This document shows, in pieces, positions 1-7,509 of a stretch of 23,767 nucleotides of DNA. The stretch is from Faecalimonas sp. (GTDB lineage: Bacteria; Bacillota_A; Clostridia; Lachnospirales; Lachnospiraceae). Numbering within the stretch: position 1 is the first letter of the stretch; each line of letters starts with the position of its first letter. A model generated the notes under the pieces. The model was given only the letters and a program-made list of their open reading frames with translations, searched no databases and was not told where the DNA came from. The position numbers were made by a program, and so were the translations under genes. The stretch is taken from contig JAPFCT010000171.1 of assembly GCA_026169575.1 (NCBI GenBank), positions 1 to 23,767 on the forward strand. The letters are read 5' to 3'.

Positions 1-190
1 CAATAAATCCTTCTAAATGTTTCTGATACACTCTTGTCTGCCGAAACCACCGGTCGATCCGTCTGCTTCCCCGCGCAAAACATACTGCTGCCAGAAGTAA
101 AAACGGTGTCGTCGGAAGCACCGGAAGCGCAATGCCGACACAGCCAAGCGCAAATGATATAAATCCAACTGCTAAATAAATAAATTTCAT
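1..190 (-). CDS. YbaN/DUF454-family inner-membrane protein, C-terminus cut by window edge
   Basis: Reading from the ATG at 190 down to base 1 gives 63 codons with no stop, so the 3' part of the gene lies outside the window. Residues 1-37 form a hydrophobic stretch containing LPVLPTTPFLLLAA, followed by CFARGSRR and then a WF...H pattern. This is the arrangement I know from the DUF454/YbaN family of small membrane proteins, whose biochemical role is not established. The start codon overlaps the TGA of the upstream gene (ATGA, 187-190) and GGAGG lies just upstream, so translation is probably coupled. Being second behind a Fur-box promoter, it is probably iron-responsive, which is an inference. 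The family call rests on motif recognition only. Confidence 0.72.
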   Translation of the reverse strand, partial: MKFIYLAVGFISFALGCVGIALPVLPTTPFLLLAAVCFARGSRRIDRWFRQTRVYQKHLEGFI

Positions 191-564
191 AATGTACCTC
201 CTACATGAATGATAACGGTGATCACAGCAAGCACTGCAAGAATCCGGTGCACAAACAGCCACTTCTCTCTCAGGATCCGTTTGCATCCATAGCTTACCAG
301 CAATAGTATCAGAAATAGAAATGCTGCTTTTCCGCTTGCCATCCCTTCCAGATTTCCGGCTTTGATCTCCACGATTCCGTGCAGCAATGCCGCTGCAATG
401 ATCCAGATCCCCAGACTTTTATGGATCTTTCTCAGAGAACAGTCCATCGCCTTTCTCCTCTTCTCCGAGGATTCCCCCGGGAATCTAATCATCCCGAGCG
501 GATAAATGCCACAGAGCAGAAGAAACAGCACGATTGTTATGATTGAAAGCAATGTATTTCCCAT
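187..564 (-). CDS. Small four-helix membrane protein with conserved histidines, ferric-reductase/cytochrome b-like
   Basis: This 125-residue protein starts at the ATG at 564, chosen because AAAGGAG lies about 8 bases upstream; a longer reading to 621 lacks such a site. Four hydrophobic segments can be seen, roughly at residues 3-25, 48-63, 77-93 and 101-121. Histidines occur at the ends of helices two to four (HKSLG, LLHG, VHRIL, IIHVG), the pattern expected of a bis-histidine heme membrane protein such as the ferric reductase-like transmembrane or YedZ-type families. I infer electron transfer or metal reduction; no NAD or flavin domain is present, so a partner would be needed. It is the first gene of a two-gene unit with the YbaN-like protein. 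A near-perfect Fur box lies about 100 bases upstream of its start. It could also be another small heme-b protein. Confidence 0.6.
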   Translation of the reverse strand: MGNTLLSIITIVLFLLLCGIYPLGMIRFPGESSEKRRKAMDCSLRKIHKSLGIWIIAAALLHGIVEIKAGNLEGMASGKAAFLFLILLLVSYGCKRILREKWLFVHRILAVLAVITVIIHVGGTL

Positions 565-666
565 AATAAACTCCTTTTTTGTTGATCTGAAAACCCCTTT
601 TATTTTGAGTATGATTTTCAATATCGATTATATTTTCATAATTTCTTTTCGTTTTCAACATAATTT

Positions 667-681
667 TGATATTCATTATCA
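667..681. promoter_or_regulatory. Fur-box-like operator
   Basis: The 15 bases TGATATTCATTATCA match the 7-1-7 Fur consensus TGATAATNATTATCA with one mismatch. It lies upstream of the heme-membrane/YbaN pair, whose likely -10 (TATAAT on the minus strand) is at 627-632. A weaker TGATTTTCAATATCG at 612-626 may be a second half-quality site beside that -10. The -35 is not clear: TTGAAA at 653-658 would give a 20-base spacer. Iron repression is inferred. Confidence 0.6.
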
Positions 682-711
682 TTTATTTTTAGTATTTTGG
701 ACAGAGGAGTT

Positions 712-754
712 AAAAAAACAGCAGGTCCTCCTTGTTGGATTTCCTGCTGTTTTT
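712..754 (-). terminator. Intrinsic terminator after nagA
   Basis: A 12-bp perfect stem (714-725 with 743-754, core CAGCAGG/CCTGCTG) has a 17-base loop. On the minus strand it is followed by a run of T (the A tract at 712-718). It lies about 40 bases past the nagA stop and separates nagA from the Fur-box unit. Confidence 0.8.
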
Positions 755-794
755 GCTCATACTGTTTTTTTGTATTCTTTTCCGTTCTTCTGCT

Positions 795-1919
795 TTAGTT
801 CTCCCAGCGGATCACTTTTCCGTTCTGAATGACTCCCTTCAGCGATAAGTCTTCCCGCAGCAGCACAACATTTCCTGCCTTTCCTTCTGTGATAGAACCA
901 TACTTGTCATAAAGCCCCACACTCTTTGCCGGATTCATCGTCGCTGCCGCCACTGCGCTCTCAAGCGGAACCTGCATTTCCTTCACCGCCACACGCATAC
1001 AGTCTGCCAGATTGGTCACGGATCCTGCCAGTGCGCCTCCTTCTACAAGTGTCGCACGGTTTCCTCTTACCTGCACTGCCTGCCCGCCAAGCGTATACTC
1101 TCCATCCGGCATCCCGGTTGCCCGCATGCTGTCACTGACCAGAACAACTCTGTCATCCCCGAACATATCAAACGTCGTGCGTACAACGGATGGATGGATA
1201 TGTACCCCATCTGTAATTAATTCTACCATACAGTGTGCACTGTCGTGTGCCGCTCCGATCACGCCCGGTTCTCTGTGCGAAAACGGTGGCATCGCATTGT
1301 ACAGATGTGTGGCATGATTTGCTCCCAGATCATACCCTTTCTTCGCAGTATCATAGTCCGCAAGTGTATGTGCAAAAGAAATATTGACTTCCTCTTTTAA
1401 TTCCTCAATAAATTCCATTGCCCCATCCACTTCCGGCGCAATATCTACCAGACGGTACAGTCCATTTGCAGCCTCCTGCAGTCTGCGGAACATCGCAATA
1501 TCCGGCTTTACGATATGTGTGGATGCCTGTGCGCCTTTCTTTCCCGGACTGATAAATGGTCCCTCCATGTTGATTCCTGCAAGATCAGCGCCTTCTGTTC
1601 CTTTATAATTTCCGGCAACCTTAGAGATTTCCATCAAAGTCTCCTCCGGAAGTGTCATTGTTGCCGGAACGATCGTAGTAACTCCCTGAGCCGCCTCATA
1701 TTTGGCGATCTCAGCGATCGCTTCCTCTGTCCCATCGCAGAAATCATATCCTACACAGCCATGAAAATGGACATCGACCATCCCCGGGATCGCATAGCAT
1801 CCTTCTCCATCGATCACTTCTCCATCTGCCTCTTTTGCAAAGATACCATCTGCGATTGCGATCTCTCCCTCTTGAAATTGTTTTTCTTCTGTGAATACTT
1901 TTACATTCTTAATCTGCAT
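795..1919 (-). CDS. nagA: N-acetylglucosamine-6-phosphate deacetylase
   Basis: The enzyme hydrolyses GlcNAc-6-phosphate to glucosamine-6-phosphate and acetate in the cytoplasm, the step before NagB in amino-sugar catabolism and a source of sugar for wall precursors. The 374-residue protein shows the amidohydrolase pattern. HFH is at 51-53, the metal ligand E119 is in GINMEGPF, and H184 follows in FAH. The HATHLYNAM segment is at 202-210, and the probable catalytic Asp is D263 in VSDSM. Length matches the family. I chose the ATG at 1919 because AAAGGAC lies just upstream and the protein then begins with the usual strand; an in-frame GTG at 1952 would add 11 residues. It is monocistronic here: a promoter lies at 2006-2035 and a terminator at 712-754. 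No nagB is in the window. Confidence 0.93.
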   Translation of the reverse strand: MQIKNVKVFTEEKQFQEGEIAIADGIFAKEADGEVIDGEGCYAIPGMVDVHFHGCVGYDFCDGTEEAIAEIAKYEAAQGVTTIVPATMTLPEETLMEISKVAGNYKGTEGADLAGINMEGPFISPGKKGAQASTHIVKPDIAMFRRLQEAANGLYRLVDIAPEVDGAMEFIEELKEEVNISFAHTLADYDTAKKGYDLGANHATHLYNAMPPFSHREPGVIGAAHDSAHCMVELITDGVHIHPSVVRTTFDMFGDDRVVLVSDSMRATGMPDGEYTLGGQAVQVRGNRATLVEGGALAGSVTNLADCMRVAVKEMQVPLESAVAAATMNPAKSVGLYDKYGSITEGKAGNVVLLREDLSLKGVIQNGKVIRWEN

Positions 1920-2005
1920 TGTCCTTTTTGCAGAGTACGGCGCGCCATACACTCATGCCTCTGCGCGTCGGCTGCCCTGCGCCTCCTTCTTTTTTACTGG
2001 TTTCT

Positions 2006-2035
2006 ATTATACTACATCAGAAGATACCTATACAA
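2006..2035 (-). promoter_or_regulatory. nagA promoter
   Basis: On the minus strand TTGTAT (2030-2035) and TATAAT (2006-2011) are separated by 18 bases, putting the transcript start near 1999. The leader is about 80 nt and contains a 15-codon reading frame at 1909-1956. An inverted repeat (2033-2058) overlaps the -35 element. Confidence 0.6.
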
Positions 2036-2058
2036 TATTTTCTCACGCAAGAATATTG
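2033..2058. repeat. Inverted repeat overlapping the nagA -35 element
   Basis: CAATATT at 2033-2039 and AATATTG at 2052-2058 are perfect 7-base inverted arms around a 12-base centre. There is no T tract on either side, so it does not look like a topB terminator. Its overlap with the -35 hexamer fits an operator for an unidentified regulator, which is an inference. Confidence 0.4.
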
Positions 2059-2110
2059 AAATAAACAATGATTCTGGGCTTGATTTTCTTTTTTCTGATT
2101 TCTCTTTCGC

Positions 2111-4303
2111 TTACAGTTTTAACTTTGCAAATGCATCTGCAAACGCTGTGTTGACCGGCTCGTCTTTCTGTTGTTTTAAGTATCTCTGAACATCTTTTTT
2201 GCTCACGCCTGCTCCTTCTTTTGCCCTCCGCGCTTTAAATGCCGAGAGTTTTTCCTTATGACCGCACACACATACAAACTGTTCCTCATCCCCTTTTTTG
2301 ATGATTTCCATCTTCTTGTGACAGTTTGGACATCTTGCATTGGAAATGCGGGCGATCACTTCCTTGTGTCCGCAGGCTCTGTCCTGGCAGACAAGCATTC
2401 TTGCATTCTTCCCTTTGACCGCAAGCATCGGCTTTCCACATTCCGGACATTTTTTGTTTGTCACATTGTCATGCCGGAATTTTCCTTCTCCCTTTTTGAT
2501 CTCATCGATCAGATCCACGGTATACGTTCTGATCTCCTCAAGAAATTTTTCTTTTTTCAGGCTCCCTTTCGCGATCGCCGACAATTTTCCTTCCCAGTCT
2601 GCCGTCAGTTCCGGTTTCTTTAAATCTTCCGGCACAAGCTCCAGCAGCTGTTTTCCTTTGGATGTGATGTGGATTTCTTTTCCTTTTAATTCCATCAAAA
2701 AGGAAGAAAACAGCTTGTCGATAATATCTGCCCGCGTTGCAACCGTCCCAAGTCCTCCGGTCTCCCCGAGTGTCCGGACTGCTTTCTGATCTCTGCTCTC
2801 CATATATCTGACCGGATTTTCCATCGCAGACAATAGTGTCGCCTCCGTAAAATACGCCGGCGGCTTCGTCTTCCCAGTCGTCACCGTTACTTTCTCCACA
2901 GCAAGGCAGCAGCCCTTCTCTACCTTTGGAAGCGACTGCTCTGCCAGTCCCTCTTCATCCTCTTCTTCCTCATACTCATAAACGGTTTTCCATCCGGCTT
3001 CCTTTACGAGCTTTCCTTTTGCGACAAAATATTCCTTTCCACTCTTTCCTGGCTGCTTTGTGGAAATCGCTGCATGCAGCGTCGTCTGTTCATATTCAAA
3101 AGGCGGATAGAGTACGCTTAAAAATCTCCGAACAACAAGATCATAGATCTTTCGCTCCTCACTTGTCATATGTTCCAGCTGTACATACTGTTCTGTCGGG
3201 ATGATCGCATGATGGTCACTCACTTTTTTGTCATCCACAAATGATCTGTTTGTCCGGATCGGCTTCATCACAAGGCTTCCCGCCAGTTTCTTATACGGTC
3301 CGACGCTGATCGCGCGCAGTCTGTCCTTTAGCGTATCGACTACATCTGTTCCGATGTATCTGGAATCCGTACGCGGGTAAGTCAGCACTTTGTGGTGTTC
3401 ATAAAGCCTCTGCATAATATTTAACGTCTCCTTCGCGGAAAATCCAAATTTCTTATTGGCATCCCTCTGAAGTTCTGTCAGATCATAAAGTCCCGGCGCA
3501 TAGGTTTTCTTCGCTGATGTTTCTATCTGTTCTACAGAAAGCTTCTCGTTTTTCACGGCAAGGCTGATCGACTCTATCCGGTCCTTTGCAAAAGAACGGA
3601 AGCTTCCCGACTTCTGTTCCTGCCAGGTCCATCTGATCTTTCCGGCCTGCACCTGAATCCCATAATACTCCTGCGGGCGAAATGCACGGATCTCTTCTTC
3701 CCGCTTCGCGATCATTGCCAGCGTCGGTGTCTGCACACGCCCGCAGGACAGCTGTGCATTGTACTTACATGTCAGCGCCCGGGTTGCATTGATGCCGACA
3801 AGCCAGTCTGCCTCTGCGCGGGATACTGCCGCGGCATAGAGATCGTTATATTTTCTGCCGTCACAGAGCTTTGCAAATCCATCCCGGATTGCCTGATCGG
3901 TCACAGAAGAGATCCAGAGACGCCTGATCGGCTTTCTGCATCCTGCCTTCTCAAGGATCCACCTTGCTACAAGTTCCCCTTCTCTCCCAGCATCTGTCGC
4001 AATGACAATCTCCCCGATGTCTTTCCGAAACAGTTGTTCCTTCACTGCGCGGTACTGCTTTGCCGTCTTCTGGATCACGACAAGTTTCATCGGCTCTGGC
4101 ATCATCGGAAGTACTTCCATCTTCCATTCTTTATACTCTTTGCTGTACTCCTCCGGATCTGCCAGCGTCACAAGATGGCCGAGCGCCCATGTGACGACGT
4201 ATTTCTCTCCTTCGATCGCACCGGAAATATTTTTCGTGCACTTCAGTACGCGGGCAATATCTCTTGCAACAGAAGGCTTCTCTGCAATTACTAATGCTTT
4301 CAT
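2111..4303 (-). CDS. topB: DNA topoisomerase III
   Basis: This type IA topoisomerase passes and decatenates DNA through a 5'-phosphotyrosine break. The 730-residue protein starts at ATG 4303 (AAAGGAG six bases upstream); the open frame runs much further upstream but that part is non-coding in character. The Toprim domain is N-terminal, with E8 in AEKPSVARD and the acidic cluster ATDAGREGE near residues 102-110. LSCGRVQTPTLAMIAKREEE follows at about 186-205. The active-site tyrosine is Y309 in LTYPRTDSRY. Two Cys4 zinc ribbons close the C-terminus: CPEC with CQDRACGH, then CPNC with CVCGH. It has its own promoter at 4353-4381. Relatives occur both in chromosomes and on conjugative elements; no mobile genes flank this copy, so I read it as the chromosomal one. 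Confidence 0.93.
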   Translation of the reverse strand: MKALVIAEKPSVARDIARVLKCTKNISGAIEGEKYVVTWALGHLVTLADPEEYSKEYKEWKMEVLPMMPEPMKLVVIQKTAKQYRAVKEQLFRKDIGEIVIATDAGREGELVARWILEKAGCRKPIRRLWISSVTDQAIRDGFAKLCDGRKYNDLYAAAVSRAEADWLVGINATRALTCKYNAQLSCGRVQTPTLAMIAKREEEIRAFRPQEYYGIQVQAGKIRWTWQEQKSGSFRSFAKDRIESISLAVKNEKLSVEQIETSAKKTYAPGLYDLTELQRDANKKFGFSAKETLNIMQRLYEHHKVLTYPRTDSRYIGTDVVDTLKDRLRAISVGPYKKLAGSLVMKPIRTNRSFVDDKKVSDHHAIIPTEQYVQLEHMTSEERKIYDLVVRRFLSVLYPPFEYEQTTLHAAISTKQPGKSGKEYFVAKGKLVKEAGWKTVYEYEEEEDEEGLAEQSLPKVEKGCCLAVEKVTVTTGKTKPPAYFTEATLLSAMENPVRYMESRDQKAVRTLGETGGLGTVATRADIIDKLFSSFLMELKGKEIHITSKGKQLLELVPEDLKKPELTADWEGKLSAIAKGSLKKEKFLEEIRTYTVDLIDEIKKGEGKFRHDNVTNKKCPECGKPMLAVKGKNARMLVCQDRACGHKEVIARISNARCPNCHKKMEIIKKGDEEQFVCVCGHKEKLSAFKARRAKEGAGVSKKDVQRYLKQQKDEPVNTAFADAFAKLKL

Positions 4304-4352
4304 ATTCTGCTCCTTTATGTTCACGTTTTCTGACTCTTTTCTCATCGTTTCT

Positions 4353-4381
4353 ATTCTAACGTATTTTCCCAAAATCATCAA
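4353..4381 (-). promoter_or_regulatory. topB promoter
   Basis: On the minus strand TTGATG (4376-4381) and TAGAAT (4353-4358) are spaced by exactly 17 bases, giving a short leader of about 45 nt before the topB ATG. Confidence 0.6.
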
Positions 4382-4423
4382 ATTGAATTCCAGATTCTTT
4401 TTCTGCCCGCACCGCGCTTCCCC

Positions 4424-4452
4424 TTGCTTCTTTTCCCTTTTCGTACTACAAT
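4424..4452 (+). promoter_or_regulatory. Promoter of the P1 peptidase gene
   Basis: TTGCTT (4424-4429) and TACAAT (4447-4452) are separated by 17 bases, about 48 bases ahead of the peptidase start. It is divergent from and close to the topB promoter. Confidence 0.6.
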
Positions 4453-4499
4453 ACGAGACAGCAGCACTAATTTCTCCCAAAAAGAAAGGATAGAAAATT

Positions 4500-5537
4500 A
4501 TGATGAATTTACACAATGTTATGAAAGAGATCCCACTCACAGAGATCGGACAGATCCAGATCGGACATGCGCAGGATCTTCCTGCCGCCACGGGATGCAC
4601 AGTCATCTTATGTCCGCAGGGCGCTGTTGCCGGTGTCGATGTCAGAGGCGGAGGACCTGCTTCCCGAGAGACACAACTGTTAAACCCGGTCGCGGCTGCT
4701 GAGAAGATCCACGCCGTTCTCTTAAGCGGCGGCAGCGCTTTCGGCCTCGATGCGGCAGGTGGTGTCATGCAGTATCTTGAGGAGCAAAATATCGGCTTTG
4801 AGACCGGCGCCGCGAAAGTCCCCCTCGTCTGCGCTTCCTGCATCTATGACCTGGTCATCGGTGCCTCCGATATCCGCCCGGACAAGGCGATGGGCTATCA
4901 GGCATGCGTAGATGCACAGACAAATACACAGACAGACGGATGCATCGGTGTCGGAACCGGCGCCACAGTCGGAAAGTTTCTTGGTCCCGCATCAATGATG
5001 AAATCCGGGCTTGGATCCTATGCGATACAGATCGGCGACCTGAAGATCGGTGCGATCGTCGCTGTCAATGCACTTGGAGATGTGTTTGATTCCCGCACAG
5101 GTCTTCAGCTTGCAGGACCTGTCAGTACCGCTCACATCTCATCGGACACGACACAGGAACATCATCCTGCCATGCTCTGCACAGAGGAGCTGATCTGCCG
5201 CCAGTACAGCGGCCTTCACAACCTCTTTACCGGAAATACAACGATCGGCGCGGTGATCACAAACGGGAAATTTACAAAAACAGAGATGAATAAGATCGCT
5301 GCAATGACTCAGAACGGACTGGCAAGAAGTATCAATCCAGTTCACACGACCGCGGATGGAGACAGTGTCTATGCCCTCTCTGTCGGAGATGTAACTGCGG
5401 ACTTAAATGTGACCGGAACACTTGCAGCGCAGGTGATGTCCAGCGCGATCGAGCGTGCCATCTACACTGCCAGTTCCTTGTGCGGTGTGCCGTCTTACAG
5501 TACGCTTCTGGAAAAAAAGCAGAATACATCTAACTGA
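4500..5537 (+). CDS. P1 family (DmpA/NylC-like) N-terminal-nucleophile aminopeptidase
   Basis: The 345-residue protein belongs to the self-processing peptidase/amidase family that includes L-aminopeptidase/D-esterase DmpA and 6-aminohexanoate-oligomer hydrolase NylC. The N-terminal part carries VDVRGGGPASRET (47-59) and LLSGGSAFGLDAAGGV (74-89), typical of the family. The likely autocleavage and nucleophile site is N246/T247 in TGNTTIGAVITN. Cleavage there would give chains of about 246 and 99 residues, with Thr247 as the new N-terminal nucleophile. There is no signal peptide. The ATG at 4500 is followed by a second ATG at 4503; AAAGGA at 4485-4490 fits either. It is probably monocistronic, divergent from topB. 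The natural substrate cannot be read from the sequence; N-terminal peptide trimming or amide hydrolysis is the family-level expectation. Confidence 0.88.
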   Translation: MMNLHNVMKEIPLTEIGQIQIGHAQDLPAATGCTVILCPQGAVAGVDVRGGGPASRETQLLNPVAAAEKIHAVLLSGGSAFGLDAAGGVMQYLEEQNIGFETGAAKVPLVCASCIYDLVIGASDIRPDKAMGYQACVDAQTNTQTDGCIGVGTGATVGKFLGPASMMKSGLGSYAIQIGDLKIGAIVAVNALGDVFDSRTGLQLAGPVSTAHISSDTTQEHHPAMLCTEELICRQYSGLHNLFTGNTTIGAVITNGKFTKTEMNKIAAMTQNGLARSINPVHTTADGDSVYALSVGDVTADLNVTGTLAAQVMSSAIERAIYTASSLCGVPSYSTLLEKKQNTSN

Positions 5538-5543
5538 AACGAA

Positions 5544-5596
5544 CTGCCACAAAACCGTATTTTTTATTTTCTGCATAAAAATCTGTTTTGTGGCAG
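5544..5596. terminator. Long inverted repeat between convergent genes, putative terminator
   Basis: CTGCCACAAAAC (5544-5555) and GTTTTGTGGCAG (5585-5596) form a perfect 12-bp stem with a 29-base loop. It begins only a few bases after the P1 peptidase stop and lies beyond the stop of the convergent gene at 5653. Neither side has a clean T tract, so it could be a weak bidirectional terminator or an RNA-stabilising hairpin. Confidence 0.5.
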
Positions 5597-5652
5597 CTTC
5601 TGCTCTCATACTGTTTTCTTTACTGTCATCATTTCTCCGTCAGAACATACTG

Positions 5653-6675
5653 TCAGACAAGAACATCTACAGATGGATGTACTTCCACCATCCCTCCTGC
5701 CGCTCCGGCGCCTTGTCCCAAAAATTCCGTTCCACCTGAACGTGCTGCTCCGTCAACAGGTATATACTCCCCTGGGAGCTGTGTATAATGTTTTCGCGCT
5801 GTTTTTCCTTCCGGGAAAATATCCATCATATCAATCGTCTGACAGCGTTCCTGCGCCCGGCGAGCTACCCTCTTTTTCCGCACTTCTTCTCTTAGCCGTT
5901 CTTCCTCTCTCCGTTTACATTCTTTCTCTGCTGCTTTTCTCCTTTGTTCAATCTTCTCTTCCTTGTGCAGACGTGCGATTTTAAGATTCCCCTGCTGGAT
6001 TACTTTCTTAATCTTCCGGATCAGTTTCGCAGCTTCATTCTGATCTGTAATTTCCATCCGTACTTTGCTTAATTCCCCATATTTTTCTGCAATAAGACTT
6101 CTCACTGCAAACTCATTTTTTGCACTGGCAAGCCGCATCATATTTGCGCTGTAAGAACATTTATAAGACTTCATCATTTTCTGCCGGATTCTTTCGTAAG
6201 GATTTAACTGATTCTCCTGTTGTTTGAAAAGTTCCAGGTAACGTTCCAACTCACTTTTTTGTTTTTCCTGCTGCCCGTCAAACGATACCCAGGCAGAAAC
6301 TTTCCCCTCTTTGTCAACAACCAGTCCTGTCCCCTTGACTTTCTTTCCGGTCATCCATGCTTCCTTCTGTGCTGACTTCTGATATTTCTCCAAAAGGTCC
6401 GACAGTTTTTTCACAGTTTTTTCTGTAAATTCTTCAAAGGTCTGCTTTTCCAAAAATTCTGGTGAGATTACAATATAACCGGTTCCCTTTTTTGCATCTG
6501 CATAGTTTTCAATACTTCCAGTTACCTCCGAAAACTCAAACTGGATATGCGGATAATGGTCTTTTAAATATTGTTTTATTTTTTCCGAATCATTTTTCTC
6601 TGTGCAGTTATTACTTGTCAGCGTTCTTCTGCTGTTTCTCTCAACAGAAAAAGCTAAAGAATTTGTAATTTTCAC
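5653..6675 (-). CDS. Uncharacterised protein with basic coiled-coil C-terminal half
   Basis: I do not recognise this 340-residue protein with certainty. The start is a GTG at 6675, supported by AGGAGGG at ideal spacing. Residues 30-125 look like a compact alpha/beta domain (HYPHIQFEFSEV, then GTGYIVISPEFLEKQ). That pattern recalls clostridial DUF6033-type proteins from memory, unverified. Residues 130-215 are mixed, including MKSYKCSYSANMMRLASAKN. Residues 225-285 are very rich in Lys, Arg and Glu and should form a charged helix or coiled coil. The last 50 residues are Gly/Ala-rich with no domain I can name. There is no signal peptide, membrane segment or obvious catalytic motif. It lies 74 bases downstream of truA on the same strand and may be read through from that operon, although its strong ribosome site suggests independent translation. 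Confidence 0.8.
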   Translation of the reverse strand: MKITNSLAFSVERNSRRTLTSNNCTEKNDSEKIKQYLKDHYPHIQFEFSEVTGSIENYADAKKGTGYIVISPEFLEKQTFEEFTEKTVKKLSDLLEKYQKSAQKEAWMTGKKVKGTGLVVDKEGKVSAWVSFDGQQEKQKSELERYLELFKQQENQLNPYERIRQKMMKSYKCSYSANMMRLASAKNEFAVRSLIAEKYGELSKVRMEITDQNEAAKLIRKIKKVIQQGNLKIARLHKEEKIEQRRKAAEKECKRREEERLREEVRKKRVARRAQERCQTIDMMDIFPEGKTARKHYTQLPGEYIPVDGAARSGGTEFLGQGAGAAGGMVEVHPSVDVLV

Positions 6676-6749
6676 GATGCTCCCTCCTTTTACGAATCTT
6701 CTATACTTAATACATCGTCAAAATACTTCTTTAGCTTAATTTCTTTCCT

Positions 6750-7499
6750 CTATGCTTCCGGATACCGGATCTCGACCAACATCAACCCATGTGCCGGAGC
6801 AGTCACGCCCGCAGCCTTTCTGTCTTTCGCCTCTAAAATCTCTTTCACTTTCTCAGGCGTATAAAATCCTCTTCCCACGCGGATCAGTGTTCCCACAATA
6901 ATGCGGACCATGTTATAGAGGAAGCCATTTCCGCTGATCCGTACTGTGATCTCTTCCCCCTGCCGGATCACTTCCAGCTCTGTCACTGTCCGCACCGTAT
7001 CCTCTACCTGGGTCCGCACATTGCAGAAGCTGACAAAGTCATGCTCTCCGACCAGATAATCTGCCGCCTGCTGCATTTTTTCCACATCCAGATTGTAGGA
7101 GACAAAATAGTTTGTCAGCCGCTTTGTCGGAACCGGCGTCCGTGTATTAATAATATGATATTCATATGTTTTCTCACAATCGCAGTATCGCGGATGGAAA
7201 TCCGGAGCTACTGCCTCCGATGTTACGATCACAATATCATCCGGAAGCCTTTGATTTAATGCCATCGCGATCCGCTCCGGCGGGATACTTGTGGCGCTGT
7301 CAAACACTGCCACATTCCCGAGCGCATGGACACCGGAATCTGTCCGGCTCGCGCCGATCACCGCAATGTCTTCCCCTGTCAGTTTACAAAGCGCCTTGTT
7401 GACGACTTCCTCCACCGTGATCCCATTTGGCTGTACCTGCCAGCCGCAGTAATTCGTCCCATCGTATGCGATCGTCAGTTTGATTCTCTTTTTCTGCAT
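6750..7499 (-). CDS. truA: tRNA pseudouridine(38-40) synthase TruA
   Basis: TruA converts uridines 38-40 in the anticodon arm of tRNAs to pseudouridine. The 249-residue length is typical. The catalytic aspartate is D54 in SRTDSGVHALGN; the N-terminal IAYDGTNYCGWQ and the later FCNVRTQVEDTVRT and NGFLYNMVRIIVGTL segments are family hallmarks. The ATG at 7499 is 10 bases from the end of ecfT, so it is the last gene of the ecfA1-ecfA2-ecfT-truA transcript. This association is common in Firmicutes. The usual downstream ribosomal genes rplM and rpsI are absent here. Confidence 0.96.
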   Translation of the reverse strand: MQKKRIKLTIAYDGTNYCGWQVQPNGITVEEVVNKALCKLTGEDIAVIGASRTDSGVHALGNVAVFDSATSIPPERIAMALNQRLPDDIVIVTSEAVAPDFHPRYCDCEKTYEYHIINTRTPVPTKRLTNYFVSYNLDVEKMQQAADYLVGEHDFVSFCNVRTQVEDTVRTVTELEVIRQGEEITVRISGNGFLYNMVRIIVGTLIRVGRGFYTPEKVKEILEAKDRKAAGVTAPAHGLMLVEIRYPEA

Positions 7500-7509
7500 A
7501 ACTCACCCT

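Noticed and set aside
2111..4303. topB as evidence for an integrative conjugative element
   Set aside because: No relaxase, type IV secretion, integrase or attachment repeats flank it; its neighbours are housekeeping genes.
4304..4843. N-terminal extension of the topB open frame
   Set aside because: The strong ribosome site and the canonical MKALVIAEKPSVARD start are at 4303; the extension overlaps the divergent peptidase gene and both promoters.
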